DNA of 64,000 nt from Augochlora pura (GCF_028453695.1 NC_135773.1:20646001-20710000), one strand, 5' to 3'; shown: positions 37,006 to 49,506, counted from the stretch's first letter. Translations and numbers: made by a program. Notes: generated by a model not told the origin, from the sequence alone.

Positions 37006-38599
37006 TATACAATTTTACAAGTTCACGTGCAAGCAAGCAGTGTTATTATTAAATTCGAACGTGACCACGTCAATATACGATACGATAAGGCAACGCGCAT
37101 GATTTCTCGGATATTCTTATCCACTGACTGCATCAATATTGATAGGGAAATGCGAGGAACATTAGAAACTAGTATGCCAAGAGACTTATCATTACGGTTA
37201 TAAGAGCGCAGGATTTATCGATCTATACAAGTGTATATTTATAACCGAGTTCACTTACAAACGTCCTTCGATCCGTGTGGTAAAGTACGATTGTATCAGC
37301 AACAAAAGATTCGTATTTATCTAACAACTGGACCGTTTTATGCGTGCGCACGAGATAAAACATACTCAATTTTCTTATTCGAAACGTGAACGTTCTAACG
37401 CGTCTTGCTCGTCAAATATCAAATTAATTACGCCCGAGAAGAAATCAACGAGCACGGCAATCCGTCAGCCAGCATGTAATCAGTCCAACCACCCTATGTT
37501 ATAGCCCCATCATCGATCACCGTGATGACTGCAGCCGCGCGAATTCGGTAATTACGGATTTACGGTGCCTCGATACCTGATGCGTCGGTCAGTCGACTCG
37601 TGCCGATTGAATTAAATCTTAATTGAATCGCGCAATTTAGTTAGGCTCTACTTTAATTGCGTATTAATTGAATTATGCTGCGGTTACGTTGCATAATGCC
37701 AGCCTTTCAATGCGTGCATGCAATTGTTAAGTACTTTCTTAACGACCGCGACTGAATGACGTCTAATTCAATTTGATTGTAATTGAATTGCACGGATTAT
37801 TTCTACACCTGTATCCTATTAAGCGATACATTATGCATTATAAAATACATCGCTTTACTACTCAGCAGAGATTGTACCTAATTAATCGTATATCACATGA
37901 GATTGGTGATATTATATATTGTGTTATCTGTAATAGTATTACCAGTTACGTGAAACAAGTTGATATACGTTTAATTATCTAATCTCCACCATAACACGTG
38001 GCGCTTCGTATCATTTACATTCTACATATACAGGGTGTCCCATGAAATTTTACAGAGTCTCTCCCATCAGCGGTATCATTGCTATTTTAAATAATAGAGT
38101 ATCGCGTTACTGTGTATCATAATCGAATCTAGTGTAATCTAAGGATTATAATAGGGCGTACACGCCCTATTCAATAAAGCATTGAACAACAAATTTAAGT
38201 AAAACGAACGTGATGTTTATATCTCTCCTAAACATTCACCTGTAAAAGTAAGTTATTATAATATGTCTACTCTATATATTCGATGAAACTTGTACTTAAA
38301 AAAAGGATATAGCTATTGAAAAATGCTAGTGCTAGTGTGCATGAATTTATTAATAAAAAGGTCGCAATAAGGTTTCGGTATTATCAGTATTATTACCACC
38401 TTGTATCATGTTCTGTTATCATTATTTCTTTCTGTTGTAAAAATGAAAAGTAAGGAAATTATAAGAAACATTAAATGAATATATTCGTCAACGCAATACA
38501 AGTTTGTATCTCCAATGTTAAGAAGATTTATCAAGAATACGCATCTATGTTTTTTTATTTTTATGATTAAGCGTACCTTCATAACTATTTTCAGATACG

Positions 38600-39420
38600 A
38601 GTGTAGGCGCCCAATGAGCTCATACCGAGTTCAATCGACACGACATATACGAAACGTCTAAAGAAGACCGATTTCCGTGGAAGCAGTTGCATGCTCGAAG
38701 AGAACCTCATCGACCATAATAGTGTTTAGAATGCTAACGGCGATGACACGTGCGAGAACCGGCCAGGTGTGACGACAGTCAACCCGATCAACGTTCACCC
38801 GTGCTCACCGGTTAGTCATCCAACTCGCTGAAATTCGCGGCGATGACGAAACACGCGAAGTTTCACCGGCGACGCTCACCGTTGGAAGAAAACTATGCGA
38901 CGACGCGCACCGTCGCGTCGGGAGAAACTATGCGAAGACGCGCACCGTCGGGAGAAACTATCTCGGCGACGCCCGTGCGCCCATGGTGTCCCAAATAGGT
39001 GTCAAGGCGGATCTAAATCCGAGTGTTGCTTAGCCCAGGGCGTAAACACGTAGTTGGGCAGATACCCGCGCGGAAATCGTGGGTTCTCGAGGCCGGGGTG
39101 TAATCACGATCCGCGAGGAGTTCTACGCGGGCCGCCTTCATTATCAATGCCTTGCATAACAAGCCGCCGCGCCGACACGACACGGCCGTGTACAGCAAGC
39201 GCATTCGAACGCGGTGATTACATCAGGAAGTTCACCGACTGGGATACTGTTACAGTAAATTGTTTTCTTCTTCGTATCGGTCGCATTATTTATTCAGAGC
39301 GTGAAACACGCGGAAATATTGCACCGGTGCGTGCCGATCCTCACTCTCTTGTTCGAGAGTCGACCGGATAACCGAACAAGGGAGAGGTGTTTTCAGGTAA
39401 AAGTACCTGTTGCAAAACAC
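38600..39420. other. GC/CpG-rich block of unknown role
   Basis: About 800 bp clearly richer in G+C and CpG than its surroundings, with the tandem repeat at 38886. It could be an alternative promoter of the surrounding gene, an unrecognised transposon or neutral. No convincing reading frame or splice-bounded exon was recognised. Confidence 0.3.
38886..38965 (+). repeat. GC-rich tandem repeat, ~30-36 bp unit
   Basis: GAAAACTATGCGACGACGCG, GAAACTATGCGAAGACGCGC and GAAACTATCTCGGCGACG succeed one another, joined by ACCGTCGGGA. It sits in the GC-rich block at 38.6-39.4 kb. Confidence 0.8.
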
Positions 39421-39688
39421 TCTCTCAAGGTTATTGTCACGTTTTATTGGAAATTAACACTTCGACGGACCTCGTCGCCGCGTGAAAATGTAACAAACAA
39501 TTCAACGCGGTTTTTCAAAAACTTTACCGCAATTATATCGTTAACGAAATGTATCGCATTTGTATTATTAATAAATTATTTCGAAAATTGTACTAGCAAA
39601 CGAATGTATCATAGTTAATGTTAACACTGTTACGAATGCTATTAACACTTTGACTGTCGCGTCGTTAGCACGCGGATGACAGAACCAT

Positions 39689-39875
39689 TTAACCCTTTGC
39701 ACTCGAAGCCATTTCAACTGCAAGTCAAACGTAATTTTTTCTGACTTCTAGTATTTTCATTTTATATTGCAAAATTCGTTTTATATATATATGACGTCGC
39801 GTCTCGTGACTACAAAAATAATTTTAGAACTTGTTACAACAATTTTAATGACGCCGCAAAGTCGCTTAAACTTGA
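39689..39875 (+). mobile_element. TTAA element, common family, right end lost
   Basis: Left end TTAACCCTTTGCACTCGAAG is intact. The right side reaches the family segment GACGCCGCAAAGTCGC, but the terminal inverted repeat is missing or mutated. Confidence 0.6.
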
Positions 39876-42247
39876 ACGAGCTTTTAAAATCTCAATTTTA
39901 GAAATCAGATTTTACATCGAACTATTAGAACTTTTTAATTTTATTAAGATTCGCGCGAAGTAAAGATATTAAAAAATATTCGATGTCTAAAATAACTGAG
40001 CCATTAGTCGATCAACATCTTCGGTTTGAGTAATCGATTAATGTTTACGATTTGAGAAATTAATCGTCCGAAAAATCAAATCATCGATTTCATCGACCGA
40101 AGAAATGAAACGCTCGTTATAGAAAATTAATCGTTTAAAAATTCAATAGGCCGCAGTAGCATACTTTACCGATCCAATTAAGATAACCGGCAAGTTTCTA
40201 TGATGAGCGTTTCGTCAGACAATTAAATCGACCGCCGATTTATCGATGACTAATATTTTTTAATCAACGGTTGACGAATGGTTTGGCCAATTGATTAAAT
40301 GAATCACTGACTTTTCGACGATTAAATTTCTTTAATCAACTATTGACCCGTTTTACCCAGTCGGAGTTGGGCCCAAACGTAATCTGCTTAATAATTAACG
40401 ATTACGACTGGTTAACTATTATAAATTGCTATAAATCAGTTACAATAACTAACGAGTCGCGATCGTTAATCGTCGATCGAGTTACTTTTTACCGAACTCT
40501 GTGTACAAGATTTTGCACTCCGAATTCTTCTTTCCGAATCGAATTCACCTTTCTGCGGATCGTACTCGTCTTTACTCAAATCAAATTCACCCTTTTACAT
40601 GGCGAATGCATTTTTCACTTATCTCCGGTGCGAAGTAGTACAAATATGATTTGAAATACGTGTTTCATTTTTTCCATTCTTTTTCATTTCGTCTACGAAA
40701 TTTTGCAACATTCGCCGTACGTGTCAACGTCGGAGATTATCTTATCGGTCGGATTTTGTTTCGCGCATGTGACAATGTGCGCCTGCTGTCTGAAAACGTT
40801 CGCGTGACAATTTTTCAACGCCGTACGTACATACGGGAATTTGAATAAAAATGGTATTGACAAGTCACCAGATACGCGGAAAAGGTCAGTCGAACGGGGA
40901 GGTAGGTTAAAAACGTCGCGTTCGGCAAACGACGAGCCCGAATGGCAAATGCGCACAAAAACCGCCGTTGCGCGCATTAAAACGGCCAGAAACTTTCCAG
41001 GCAGCTGAGCATAATACGGTGAGTCAGTAATCATTGTGCCCGGATTTTTAACGGAACGAGTCGACGGCCTCCAATAATTTTTCTTGCCGTCCGGCGGCGG
41101 GTAACCCCCGTCGATACGAAACGGAGAGCTGTTTAGCCGAGGCAGATCGCTTTGAAAGTGGTAAATTTTAATCCAGGGTTAGGTCCGCGAGGCGTTATTG
41201 CACTCGAGTGTACCACATATATTCCACGTCCCAGCAGCCTTCGCCCGGCTGCAGGAAGAGGCATCTCGAGCCCTGAACAAACTTGCAGACATTGTCCGCC
41301 GACGTGCATCGGCATGCAAGGCCTACACGAACATCCAGGGAACATCCGCGCAAAGTTTTGCGAAGACGCTCGGCGGAGACAGTATTGCAGTTCGCAATCG
41401 GCACAACGTCTGGAGAGTTCATTTCCTATTCAAAGTACGAAGAATAACGAATATCCGTAGACACGTTTGTAACCATCGTCACTGAGTCTGTTCGTACCGA
41501 GTCACTTGGTTATTTATTGTTGCACTGCTAACGTCTACGCGGATACATATTTCACGTTGCAGGAATTACAATTACAAAGTAATTCGCATTTACGTTATAT
41601 ATGAATCACGTTGTATTGGGTTGGAAACTGTGAAACGGGCGTTTTTAATAATTCGTTGTTCGGACGTTCGTTCAATTAAATTGCAATGTAGTGATTGAAT
41701 TAAAATGACGAGTTAATAAGTAACGAACTAATAGGTAACGAGGAAAATATGCAGAAGAGTCAAGAAACTAGTATAGGAATGGAAAACATAAAAATGTGTT
41801 CCATTTCTTCGAACCTTTGGGCTATAAATCTGAGAACTGTATTCTAATTACATTTTATCCCAAATTATATTTTAATTGCATCGCATTTCAAATTACATTT
41901 TAATTACGTTTTAAGTACATCCCATTTCAATGTTATAGTATATTGCCAAACTCTTTCGTTTAAGATCATTATTGATCATTTAATAGAAATGCTAGAACCC
42001 TGTACTATTGTTTAAAATTTTAAAGAAAATTCATTTCCACGACTTCGAACTTGCGACTGACATGCTATAAAGAATTCTACCTTTCCCGTTGTTTATTCTT
42101 CCATGAAGTTTTACACATATCGACATCTATCGCATAATTAGCCGAACGGCCTTACACGGTCGAAGATAAAATGTTACGCATGAATAGTAAAATGACTCCA
42201 CGTGACAAATTTATTCGTTATGTAGTCTTGTATGCGCTGATAAAAGT

Positions 42248-42315
42248 ATGGACAGGCACGATCGCCTGTCGATGAATAAATATAATATCGCAGCAACGCG
42301 ATCGTGTCTGTCCAT
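42248..42315. repeat. Inverted repeat, 18-bp arms, 32-nt loop
   Basis: ATGGACAGGCACGATCGC (42248-42265) and GCGATCGTGTCTGTCCAT (42298-42315) pair at 17 of 18 positions. It lies about 30 bp left of the mariner remnant. Confidence 0.75.
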
Positions 42316-42346
42316 GATTTTATCGATAGCGTGTATATGTATATAT

Positions 42347-43234
42347 ATACATATTTGTCCACTAAGGGCCGGTCGATTTCGAAGTGCAGTAAAATGGGCT
42401 GTGTATGAGGTATCGACGAATTTTTTTTTATTTGATCGGCCCGTGTGTGCCCATTATATATGGAATATGACATCGTTCAAATGTCCCCAGCGGCTTTGCA
42501 CGGTGGCTCGTACCCGACAGGTCCAATTATCAATGACTGCCGCATAAATCCGGCTGAATTTCAGCGATGGCCTGGGCTATGTTGACTTCGAGAGCGTCGA
42601 TCGATTGTGGCTGACTGGTATAGACCTCTGCGACTTCAAAAAACCCCGCAAGAAGAAGTCTAGAGGGGTGAAATCGCACGATCTTGATGGTCAATTCCAG
42701 TCAGCGAACAAACAGCGTTGTCTGCGGTCATTAACTTTGAGCTCCCGAGTCAGGTGGATCTGGTACAGGTGGAGGCCCAAGTCCAGACGCTAAATTCGCC
42801 AAGTTGAAGACTGCGAAAGACCAAGTTCTTGTGCATAGCGAGGAATTGACTGCCTCGGGTTCTCATGCACGCTTTCACGGACAGCGGCGATGTTCTCGGC
42901 CGATCTGGCTTATCGTTGACGTACCAGTGTTGAGGGATCATTTACCGAATCGATCGTTTAGAATTTGGCCAGCAAACGTTGGAGGGTCGACTATGAAGGG
43001 CCACCGCGTTTACCGTAAAATGGGCGCAACGCGCGCAACGTTTTCATTAACGAAAACTCATTCTGATAATACAATTTTATCATTTGGGCGGGCTTTTCAA
43101 TCGTGCAACTCGCCATGGTAATTTGGTATAGCCGGCTGAACTGTAAATAACAAAGTTAATCGATCGATACATTCAGAACAACATGGCCGCTACAGATTGT
43201 CAACATCGACCCGTTCCTATTGGTAAACCCCGTA
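42347..43234 (-). mobile_element. Mariner-like (IS630-Tc1-mariner) DNA transposon, internally deleted
   Basis: On the minus strand the element starts near 43234 with TACGGGGTTTACCAATAGGA, runs through a 5' leader into a decayed transposase, and finishes with CGACCGGCCCTTAGTGGACA near 42355. The ends were recognised from the transposase limits and general element layout; clean inverted repeats are not obvious, so the borders are approximate. Confidence 0.7.
42454..43116 (-). pseudogene. Mariner-like transposase pseudogene lacking its catalytic centre
   Basis: Conceptual ATG at 43116 (MASCTIEKPAQMIKLYY), then the N-terminal helix-turn-helix region including ENIAAVRESVHENPRQSIP and LGLSQSSTWRI, and RELKVNDRRQRCLFADW. 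Next comes an abrupt jump to CDFTPLDFFLRGF, the segment around the last catalytic residue, and a C-terminus VIDNWTCRV and GHLNDVIFH before TAA at 42454. About 220 codons remain, against about 345 for an intact member. The missing block would hold the first two catalytic aspartates. In-frame stops occur after GKRGGPS, LLAKF, VRQR and STWRI. Dead; family assignment from motifs only. Confidence 0.82.
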
Positions 43235-43549
43235 TAATATGAAGCTCGACAATTTTATTGTATATCTCCATGGTTACGGTTTCGAACGGTTACGTCTGCT
43301 GTATGACGTTCAACCCAGTTTCGAGAACGGCAATTAACAGAAATTATCTTGGCATACTGTTACGTTAATGACACTAGTAAAATAGGGTATGGTACGATTG
43401 TTTTTCTTTTTTTTAAGACAAACATGGAGTATGAGAAAGTGGTAATCAAGATTTTGATATACATGTATAATATTGACCCTAAAGTATTAACTTCAAATTT
43501 TTCTGATGAACACGCGATTATTTGCGATTACTAATAACTAATTAGCTTC

Positions 43550-43750
43550 TTAACGTGTCCCTAGGTACCGGCGTTAGATTTTCAGTTCAGTTCGCGTCGG
43601 TCCCTTCGTCGGTTCTTCTATCGCGGCGCATTTGTCGATCCTTGTTTACTTGCGAGACTGAGCAGTTAAATTATGCGATATCGGTTTTTGTTTGTTCAAT
43701 TTAGACCGGAAAATCTAGCGCCGGTCCGAAGGGAAAACCGTGGCGCTTAA
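43550..43750 (+). mobile_element. Putative TTAA element with ACCGGCGTTAGATTTTC inverted repeats
   Basis: TTAA at both limits of a 201-bp unit. Subterminal inverted repeats ACCGGCGTTAGATTTTC (left) and GAAAATCTAGCGCCGGT (right) agree at 16 of 17 positions. The outermost bases match only partly, so the call is tentative. Confidence 0.5.
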
Positions 43751-43953
43751 CGTTTTAATTAACCTTTCGTTCCGATATACAGCAAACGTACTTTTTACAT
43801 TTATGTTGTATATCGTATCAGAATCTGAAAGTAATATTACAACACTGTGCATAAACTGAGCGACGCGAGGGGCAGAGAGAATTTTAATTATTATTGGCTA
43901 TACACTCATTAAACAAAAGACGTAATTAGGTAGATCAGGAGACTCTGACCTTC

Positions 43954-43998
43954 CCCTTTGCTCCTCCGCCGAAACGGCGGACTTCCTCCGAGCAAGGG
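43954..43998. repeat. GC-rich nested hairpin
   Basis: Outer arms CCCTTTGCTC and GAGCAAGGG enclose an inner perfect stem CCGCCG-AAA-CGGCGG (43966-43980). Confidence 0.6.
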
Positions 43999-44500
43999 AA
44001 CCCTTGTGTTTACATACCCCTCTTGCCAGATGCCTCGCTGCCGCAGCTATCGGTTACTATATTAAAGCGAGGTCTTGCTTAATTTTTGCAGAATATGCGT
44101 AATCATGATAGCCCGCTAATGAAACCGCTACTTACATATTCATTTATATTCATAATACTTAATCGTAGCTGTGAGAAAAATTGTAAACGAAGGAACGCGG
44201 TTGATACACTTGCTTCTACCCGAAGTAATACCATAATTAATTTCGATTTCTTATATAACATTCTTGTGTCAGTAACAACGCAATAAATATGAACGATCCG
44301 TAAGGTTGTTAGCCTCCTAGGCACGGCGAAACTTCAAGCGGGGCTGTTTCTCGGCACGGCAGAGTTCAACGCGAATTACGTGTAAATGATACGGCACTGC
44401 AATGTGCGACGGATGTAATGCTGTTCTTTACACGAGTACATTGCAATGAAGTGTTTGACGATTAAATTATAATTTTTCTTAAAGATATGATACACGCATT

Positions 44501-44897
44501 TTAACCTTTCAGATACTACGCGCCACTATAGTGGCTTTTGCGAATGGCTCGTGCTTTACTCAATTGTTTTATTATTTATTAAAGCAAACAATTCAAGTGA
44601 AAGCGTGTATATACAATATATTAAGAAAAGAATATATGTTATTAGTATTATATATAGATATCCGGAAAAAATATATATTAAGAGAAAATCGTAATTTAGT
44701 TACGAAAAACTTTATTTGCGCAAAATCCTGCCGTATTTTTAGATAAGTTAAATTAGTTTATTTTTAGATAAGTTAAATCAGGTTAACTTTAACAATTTAT
44801 CAGACGGCATCCGCGAAAGCCACTATAGTGGTGCGCCGTACCGACAGATTCTATCCGCGAAAGCCACTATAATGGTGCTCAGTGCCTAAGAGGTTAA
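44501..44897 (+). mobile_element. TTAA element, TTAACCTTTCAGATACTACG family
   Basis: A 397-bp element with left end TTAACCTTTCAGATAC and right end CAGTGCCTAAGAGGTTAA; the inverted repeat is imperfect. Inside the left end is GCCACTATAGTGGC (44522-44535). Near the right end are CCACTATAGTGG (44820-44831) and a one-base variant at 44864-44875. Confidence 0.7.
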
Positions 44898-46943
44898 CAG
44901 AGTTTACACAAGTTTAACTAGGCGAGGTAGTTAAAGGTTAAATCCATGATCGTTACGATACCTGTACCACCGTGATGAACAGGTCTCGGGAGGCGCCGGA
45001 GTAACAGATACTCCGACACGCGCGCACGCGAGTCGAAAGAACGAGAGATTATTGGTCGAACGAATGGCTCGAAGATTGTCCGAAAGGAAGCATTGTTACG
45101 CGCTCGTAACGGTAACGGTGTCGAGGGTAATGAGGGTTCGCCCGGTATATCGTGTTCCTCGACGCCCGCGAACACGCGCCCGCGTCCTTCTCGGCTTGAT
45201 ATTTCACGGTTTTGCGAACGAGATATTCCCCGTGACGTTTATGCATGACTCGGCCGTAGTATGATCCCGTACGGGAGAATAGTCGTTGCGCGACCGCGAT
45301 AAATAGCAATACGAGAAGGAAAGTGTTGGTCCCCGAGAAGCCTAATAACACCGTGAAATTGAAAATGTAATGGAGTGTCCCCCGTCGGCCGTGAGTGAGC
45401 GCAACGGAATTTAAAGTGAATTACAGAGAGACACGCGAATGGAAATGTGGGCACTCGCAGCGCACGTCGGGCACAAACGATCCCTGAAGGGAGCGATTTA
45501 CGTTAAGAGGGCTCGATGGAAAGGGCTACTCTCTCTTCTAAGGTCTGAACCAGATACAGCCTGATGGCTTCTACGTGTACGATGCTTCTACTGTACGAAG
45601 TATGCTTTCATGGAATTACGTACGAAGGGACGACGTATGCAACCGATGGGGCAAATGTTGCCGATGCTATTGTACAACTGGGAACACGAGGATTATACAG
45701 GGCGACACATTTAAATCGATCCAGCCGAATATATATCTTACAAATCATTTGATGAAATTGAAGAATTCTTCAAATCAAAGTTGAATAGTTTCTAATTATT
45801 TATATATGTATATATTATACAGGGCATATAATCTGATGTTGTTTAGATTTTTCTGGGCTAACGATTGAAACGGATAAGAAGGTAAATGCCATTTGTTAAA
45901 TAATCGCATACGTTCCGTTACAACAATCGGTATTTTAAAGAAAGTCATCTTTTTCGTACGTCAGGAAAAGACTATTCGTATATATCAAACAACAAATTAC
46001 AAACTATTTCAATCTCAAGATATTTTGTGCTGCTTCTGAGATATGTCAACTTGAAATTGAAAATAATCGAGCTTCGCCTAAAAACTGATTTTTAGACGAT
46101 ATATAGACGTTATATTACATTATAAATATCATATTTATATAACACGTATACGCAGGCATATAATAATTCGACAATATATCGAATTCCTGAAATAATAACC
46201 GAATAATTCGACATCGTTCCACGAAAATATTCATATATTTTTGTCACGCGAGGCCGTTGTATTCTTTTTACCGCATTGTGCGTTGCCCCGATCGCGGTCC
46301 GAAGATACACCCAGACGATGTAAACGTGCTCCAAATTTAATTGCAGCCGCTCCTGTCATCGCGGTGCGAGGATGCGCGTGCGCGCGACGAGAGCCTCGAA
46401 TTTATACGGCTTGCAACAATTATTCGCGAACGGGAATTCGGCTAAACAAACAAAAATAAAACGATCGGGATCGCAGTCGGGTTTACGGTTCGATTGAGTC
46501 ATCGTATCAAAGCGGCTACGAATCAGCAGCAGCGAGTCGGCACGAATGCTCTCTCGGCTAATCCGCACTCGCCACCTCTTTGAACGGCTTCGATGCCCGG
46601 TTTTGTTATGGGGAGCGCCGTACGCGTACGGTGTCACAGTCACAGGTTCCGACGAAATTGCCGCTAATACCCCTCCAACGGTGCCGGACCTGTTTGTGCC
46701 GTTTAACGAACTTTGAAAGGGTCCAGTTATTAGACAGAGCTGTTAAAGGACACACTCCGCTGACACCGGTTGCCTTTTGAATCATGGGATAATGCTACGG
46801 TCAGCAATTGCTCGACCACGTCAAATGATACTTGTCTTTACGACAGTCGGCCGTCTGTGCGCGCGTGAGCACGCTTACTTGAGATGTGGAGCATCATAGG
46901 AAAAACAATTTCTTAAATACAGGCTAAGCCACTTTCCGATCAG

Positions 46944-47177
46944 AAACTTTTATCGTCCGGTAGTCTACAAATCGGCTTTTCCCCCCTCGATCGGTAGCCA
47001 TAGTAACGCTTAATTTGTTATCTATTATTGAGATAAATGTGTTAAGTCGTACTACAAGCTTCAATATTATTGTATAAATTTTGAAATATTAAATACCTTT
47101 CGCGTTTAATAAGATAAATAAAATCAAAATAGAAACGAAACTTTTCAGGACCGAATGAGCGGTCGATAAAGTGTTAA
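46944..47177 (+). mobile_element. TTAA element, TTAACACTTTATCGACCGGT family, copy 2
   Basis: Shares TAATTTGTTATCTATTATTG, TTAAATACCTTTCGCG and the right end CGGTCGATAAAGTGTTAA with copy 1. The left end has decayed (CTTTTATCGTCCGGTAG), and the poly-C is only six bases. Confidence 0.75.
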
Positions 47178-48497
47178 CTGCTATAATTATTTCGATTCGA
47201 ATGCTATTTGTTATAAATAACAGTTATCCATGAAATTCGTCTTTCTTTATCCATAATTCATTAGGTATGAATTCACTCGTGCGAGTTGTCTTTCATGATT
47301 ACCTGTGATAATTATCGGAGCAAGAAACTCTATTTCGATCGGTTACAATTAAACTACATAGTTTTATGCATTTATTGCAAAATGGGTGGTTGGAACCAGA
47401 AACAGGGAGAAGATTAAATGGAATTAAGAATGCTAATGTCCTAATTGCGACCTATCGAAGAGAAGAACATTATAATTGACGCATCTGTTTTCAATAAATT
47501 TCACTTCATTAAAGTGGTGCCATTGAACTAAGAATTCGTCGAAATTGGATTGTTCCGTACGAACATCTACTTCGGATATTTCTCGTATTTTATGTCGATT
47601 AATAGGGCACGACCAGCGCCGTTTGCAAGGAATTTCATCTCAAACGGGGATATTTGAATTATTCTATTCCATCGCTGTTTGCATTGCAGGTGCTGGAAGC
47701 ACAAGCACGGCTCTGAATTCCGCAGTTTCTAAATGCGCGCACGCGGGAAAAAAGTACACTCATAAATGAGCCGCCCAGTGCACACATCGATTAACTCCAC
47801 TTTTTGAAAAATCTCAAATTTAAGTGTCAAAGCACTTGGTATAGTCATAACTTTTTATATTTATAATAACTTTCCTGAATAATAAAGATTAACACCATTA
47901 AACGGCAAAATTTTTTTTTTTTTTGGCTATTCTTTCTTGTTAATTTTATACATTAAATAATATTAATTTTATACATTAAATTATACGTTAAATGAAAGCT
48001 ATATCTGTATTTATTCATTCTACATTATATATGTGAATCTATGTTATAACAGGAATTTTAAAAATCAATGTACATCATTTCATCGCGTTTCTCGACATTT
48101 TGTTTTATGGAGTTAGTCGATGTGTGCACTGAACGACTCAAATCACGAACGACCACGTCGGTCCGTTAACGCGGGACAAGACCGAATTAACATCTCAAAA
48201 CTTGTCGTACAGTGAACGCATTAATTGCTACAATAAACACCGGTCAAAGGATTTACAGATGTCGAGAAAATGTAAATCTTTACGTGCGCATGTAGAACCG
48301 CGAGCAATATTAACAGCGTTGTGAAACTTGGGTAAGTAAAATTAAAATTAATTACAATTAGCAGCATGTTGTAAAATTTTTAAACAATCAAATTATCGTC
48401 GATGAACAGTTTTACCGTCTTTTGTACAAATTCTTTCATAATCGATTTAAAGATTTTCGTGTGTAAGATATTCCGAACTGCATAAATTGTTTACGTA

Positions 48498-48590
48498 ATA
48501 AATTTCTCGGTAATAAATTGTCCAGATAGTAAATTTCTAGATAATAAATTGTCTAGACAATAAATTGTCTAGACAATAAATTTCTAGATA
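48498..48590 (+). repeat. Tandem repeat, ~17-bp unit ATAAATTGTCTAGACAA
   Basis: Four to five units, two identical. Each contains the palindrome TTGTCTAGACAA. Confidence 0.85.
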
Positions 48591-49080
48591 TTCAAATCCA
48601 AACAGCTTGGACTGCAAATTGTTAATTAACTTGATCGCGGATCTTTGTGTAAATTGTAGATATTATGCGTCGACCGTGAAGAATTCGATAGTAATTAATT
48701 ACGCGAGCAACAGGATATCACAGAATGTTTTCGACCGATGCTACGAATTACCTCGCATACGAGAGAAATAATTCGGCAGCAGTTAATTATCTGTGCGACG
48801 GTAAATCTTAGAGAGCTTCTCATCAAGGATATTAATTATAAAGCAGCGAGTCACGGCTAGTGGTCTGAACGTTACAGTAGACGTGCGCGCGATGGAACGG
48901 AGCTGCTGGAATTATGAAAAATGAGTACAATTCTTGCTGGACTTGGAAATAACACGACTGTGCAAGCTAAAGTGTTCGAGACCGGCGTTTACATAGTTAA
49001 CTTTATATATCATCGGAGTATTTTGGCTCTGTGAATGCAGCTCGCGGTAAAAACGATAGGATACCTGCGTCCGGAGTAGG

Positions 49081-49170
49081 AAAATAACAAATCCGAAGGT
49101 TGATTCGCGTGAAAAACATTGAAATAACAAATCCGAAGGTTGATTCGCGTGAAAAACATTGAAATAACAA
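49081..49170 (+). repeat. Tandem repeat, 40-bp unit, 2.25 copies
   Basis: AAATAACAAATCCGAAGGTT then GATTCGCGTGAAAAACATTG repeats without change from about 49082 to 49170, so this is a recent duplication. Confidence 0.92.
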
Positions 49171-49506
49171 GGCCTGCGCATTAACGATTTATATTATTTT
49201 GTTATCGTCCCAGTCAGGAATTACATACAACCAGCAAAACTGCAGGGTAATAGCAACTTTCGATTCGACGATTAAGAATTAGAGATAAATTAGAATAATT
49301 ACGAATAAATCAAGAATATAGTTGTAAAAGAATTACAATACAACGGTGCTGAAAATAACGATACGAAAGAGCTTGTTTCGACTAGTTTTATTTCACTTTT
49401 GTTTCGGATAAAACAATCTGGATGATTCGTAATACGATGTAGAAATTGTCTGGTTATCGGAGCGATACGAACGTCTCGATTTCGCTTATTAGGAATGAAA
49501 TTTTGA

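Noticed and set aside
38148..38171. Short perfect inverted repeat AATAGGGCGT-AC-ACGCCCTATT
   Set aside because: A stem this short with a two-base loop is unremarkable alone; no terminator-like or element context.
41198..41485. Plus-strand frame with AAFARLQEEASRALNKLA, coiled-coil-like
   Set aside because: Competing frames are open on both strands and there is no recognisable family; the GC-rich composition explains the open frames.
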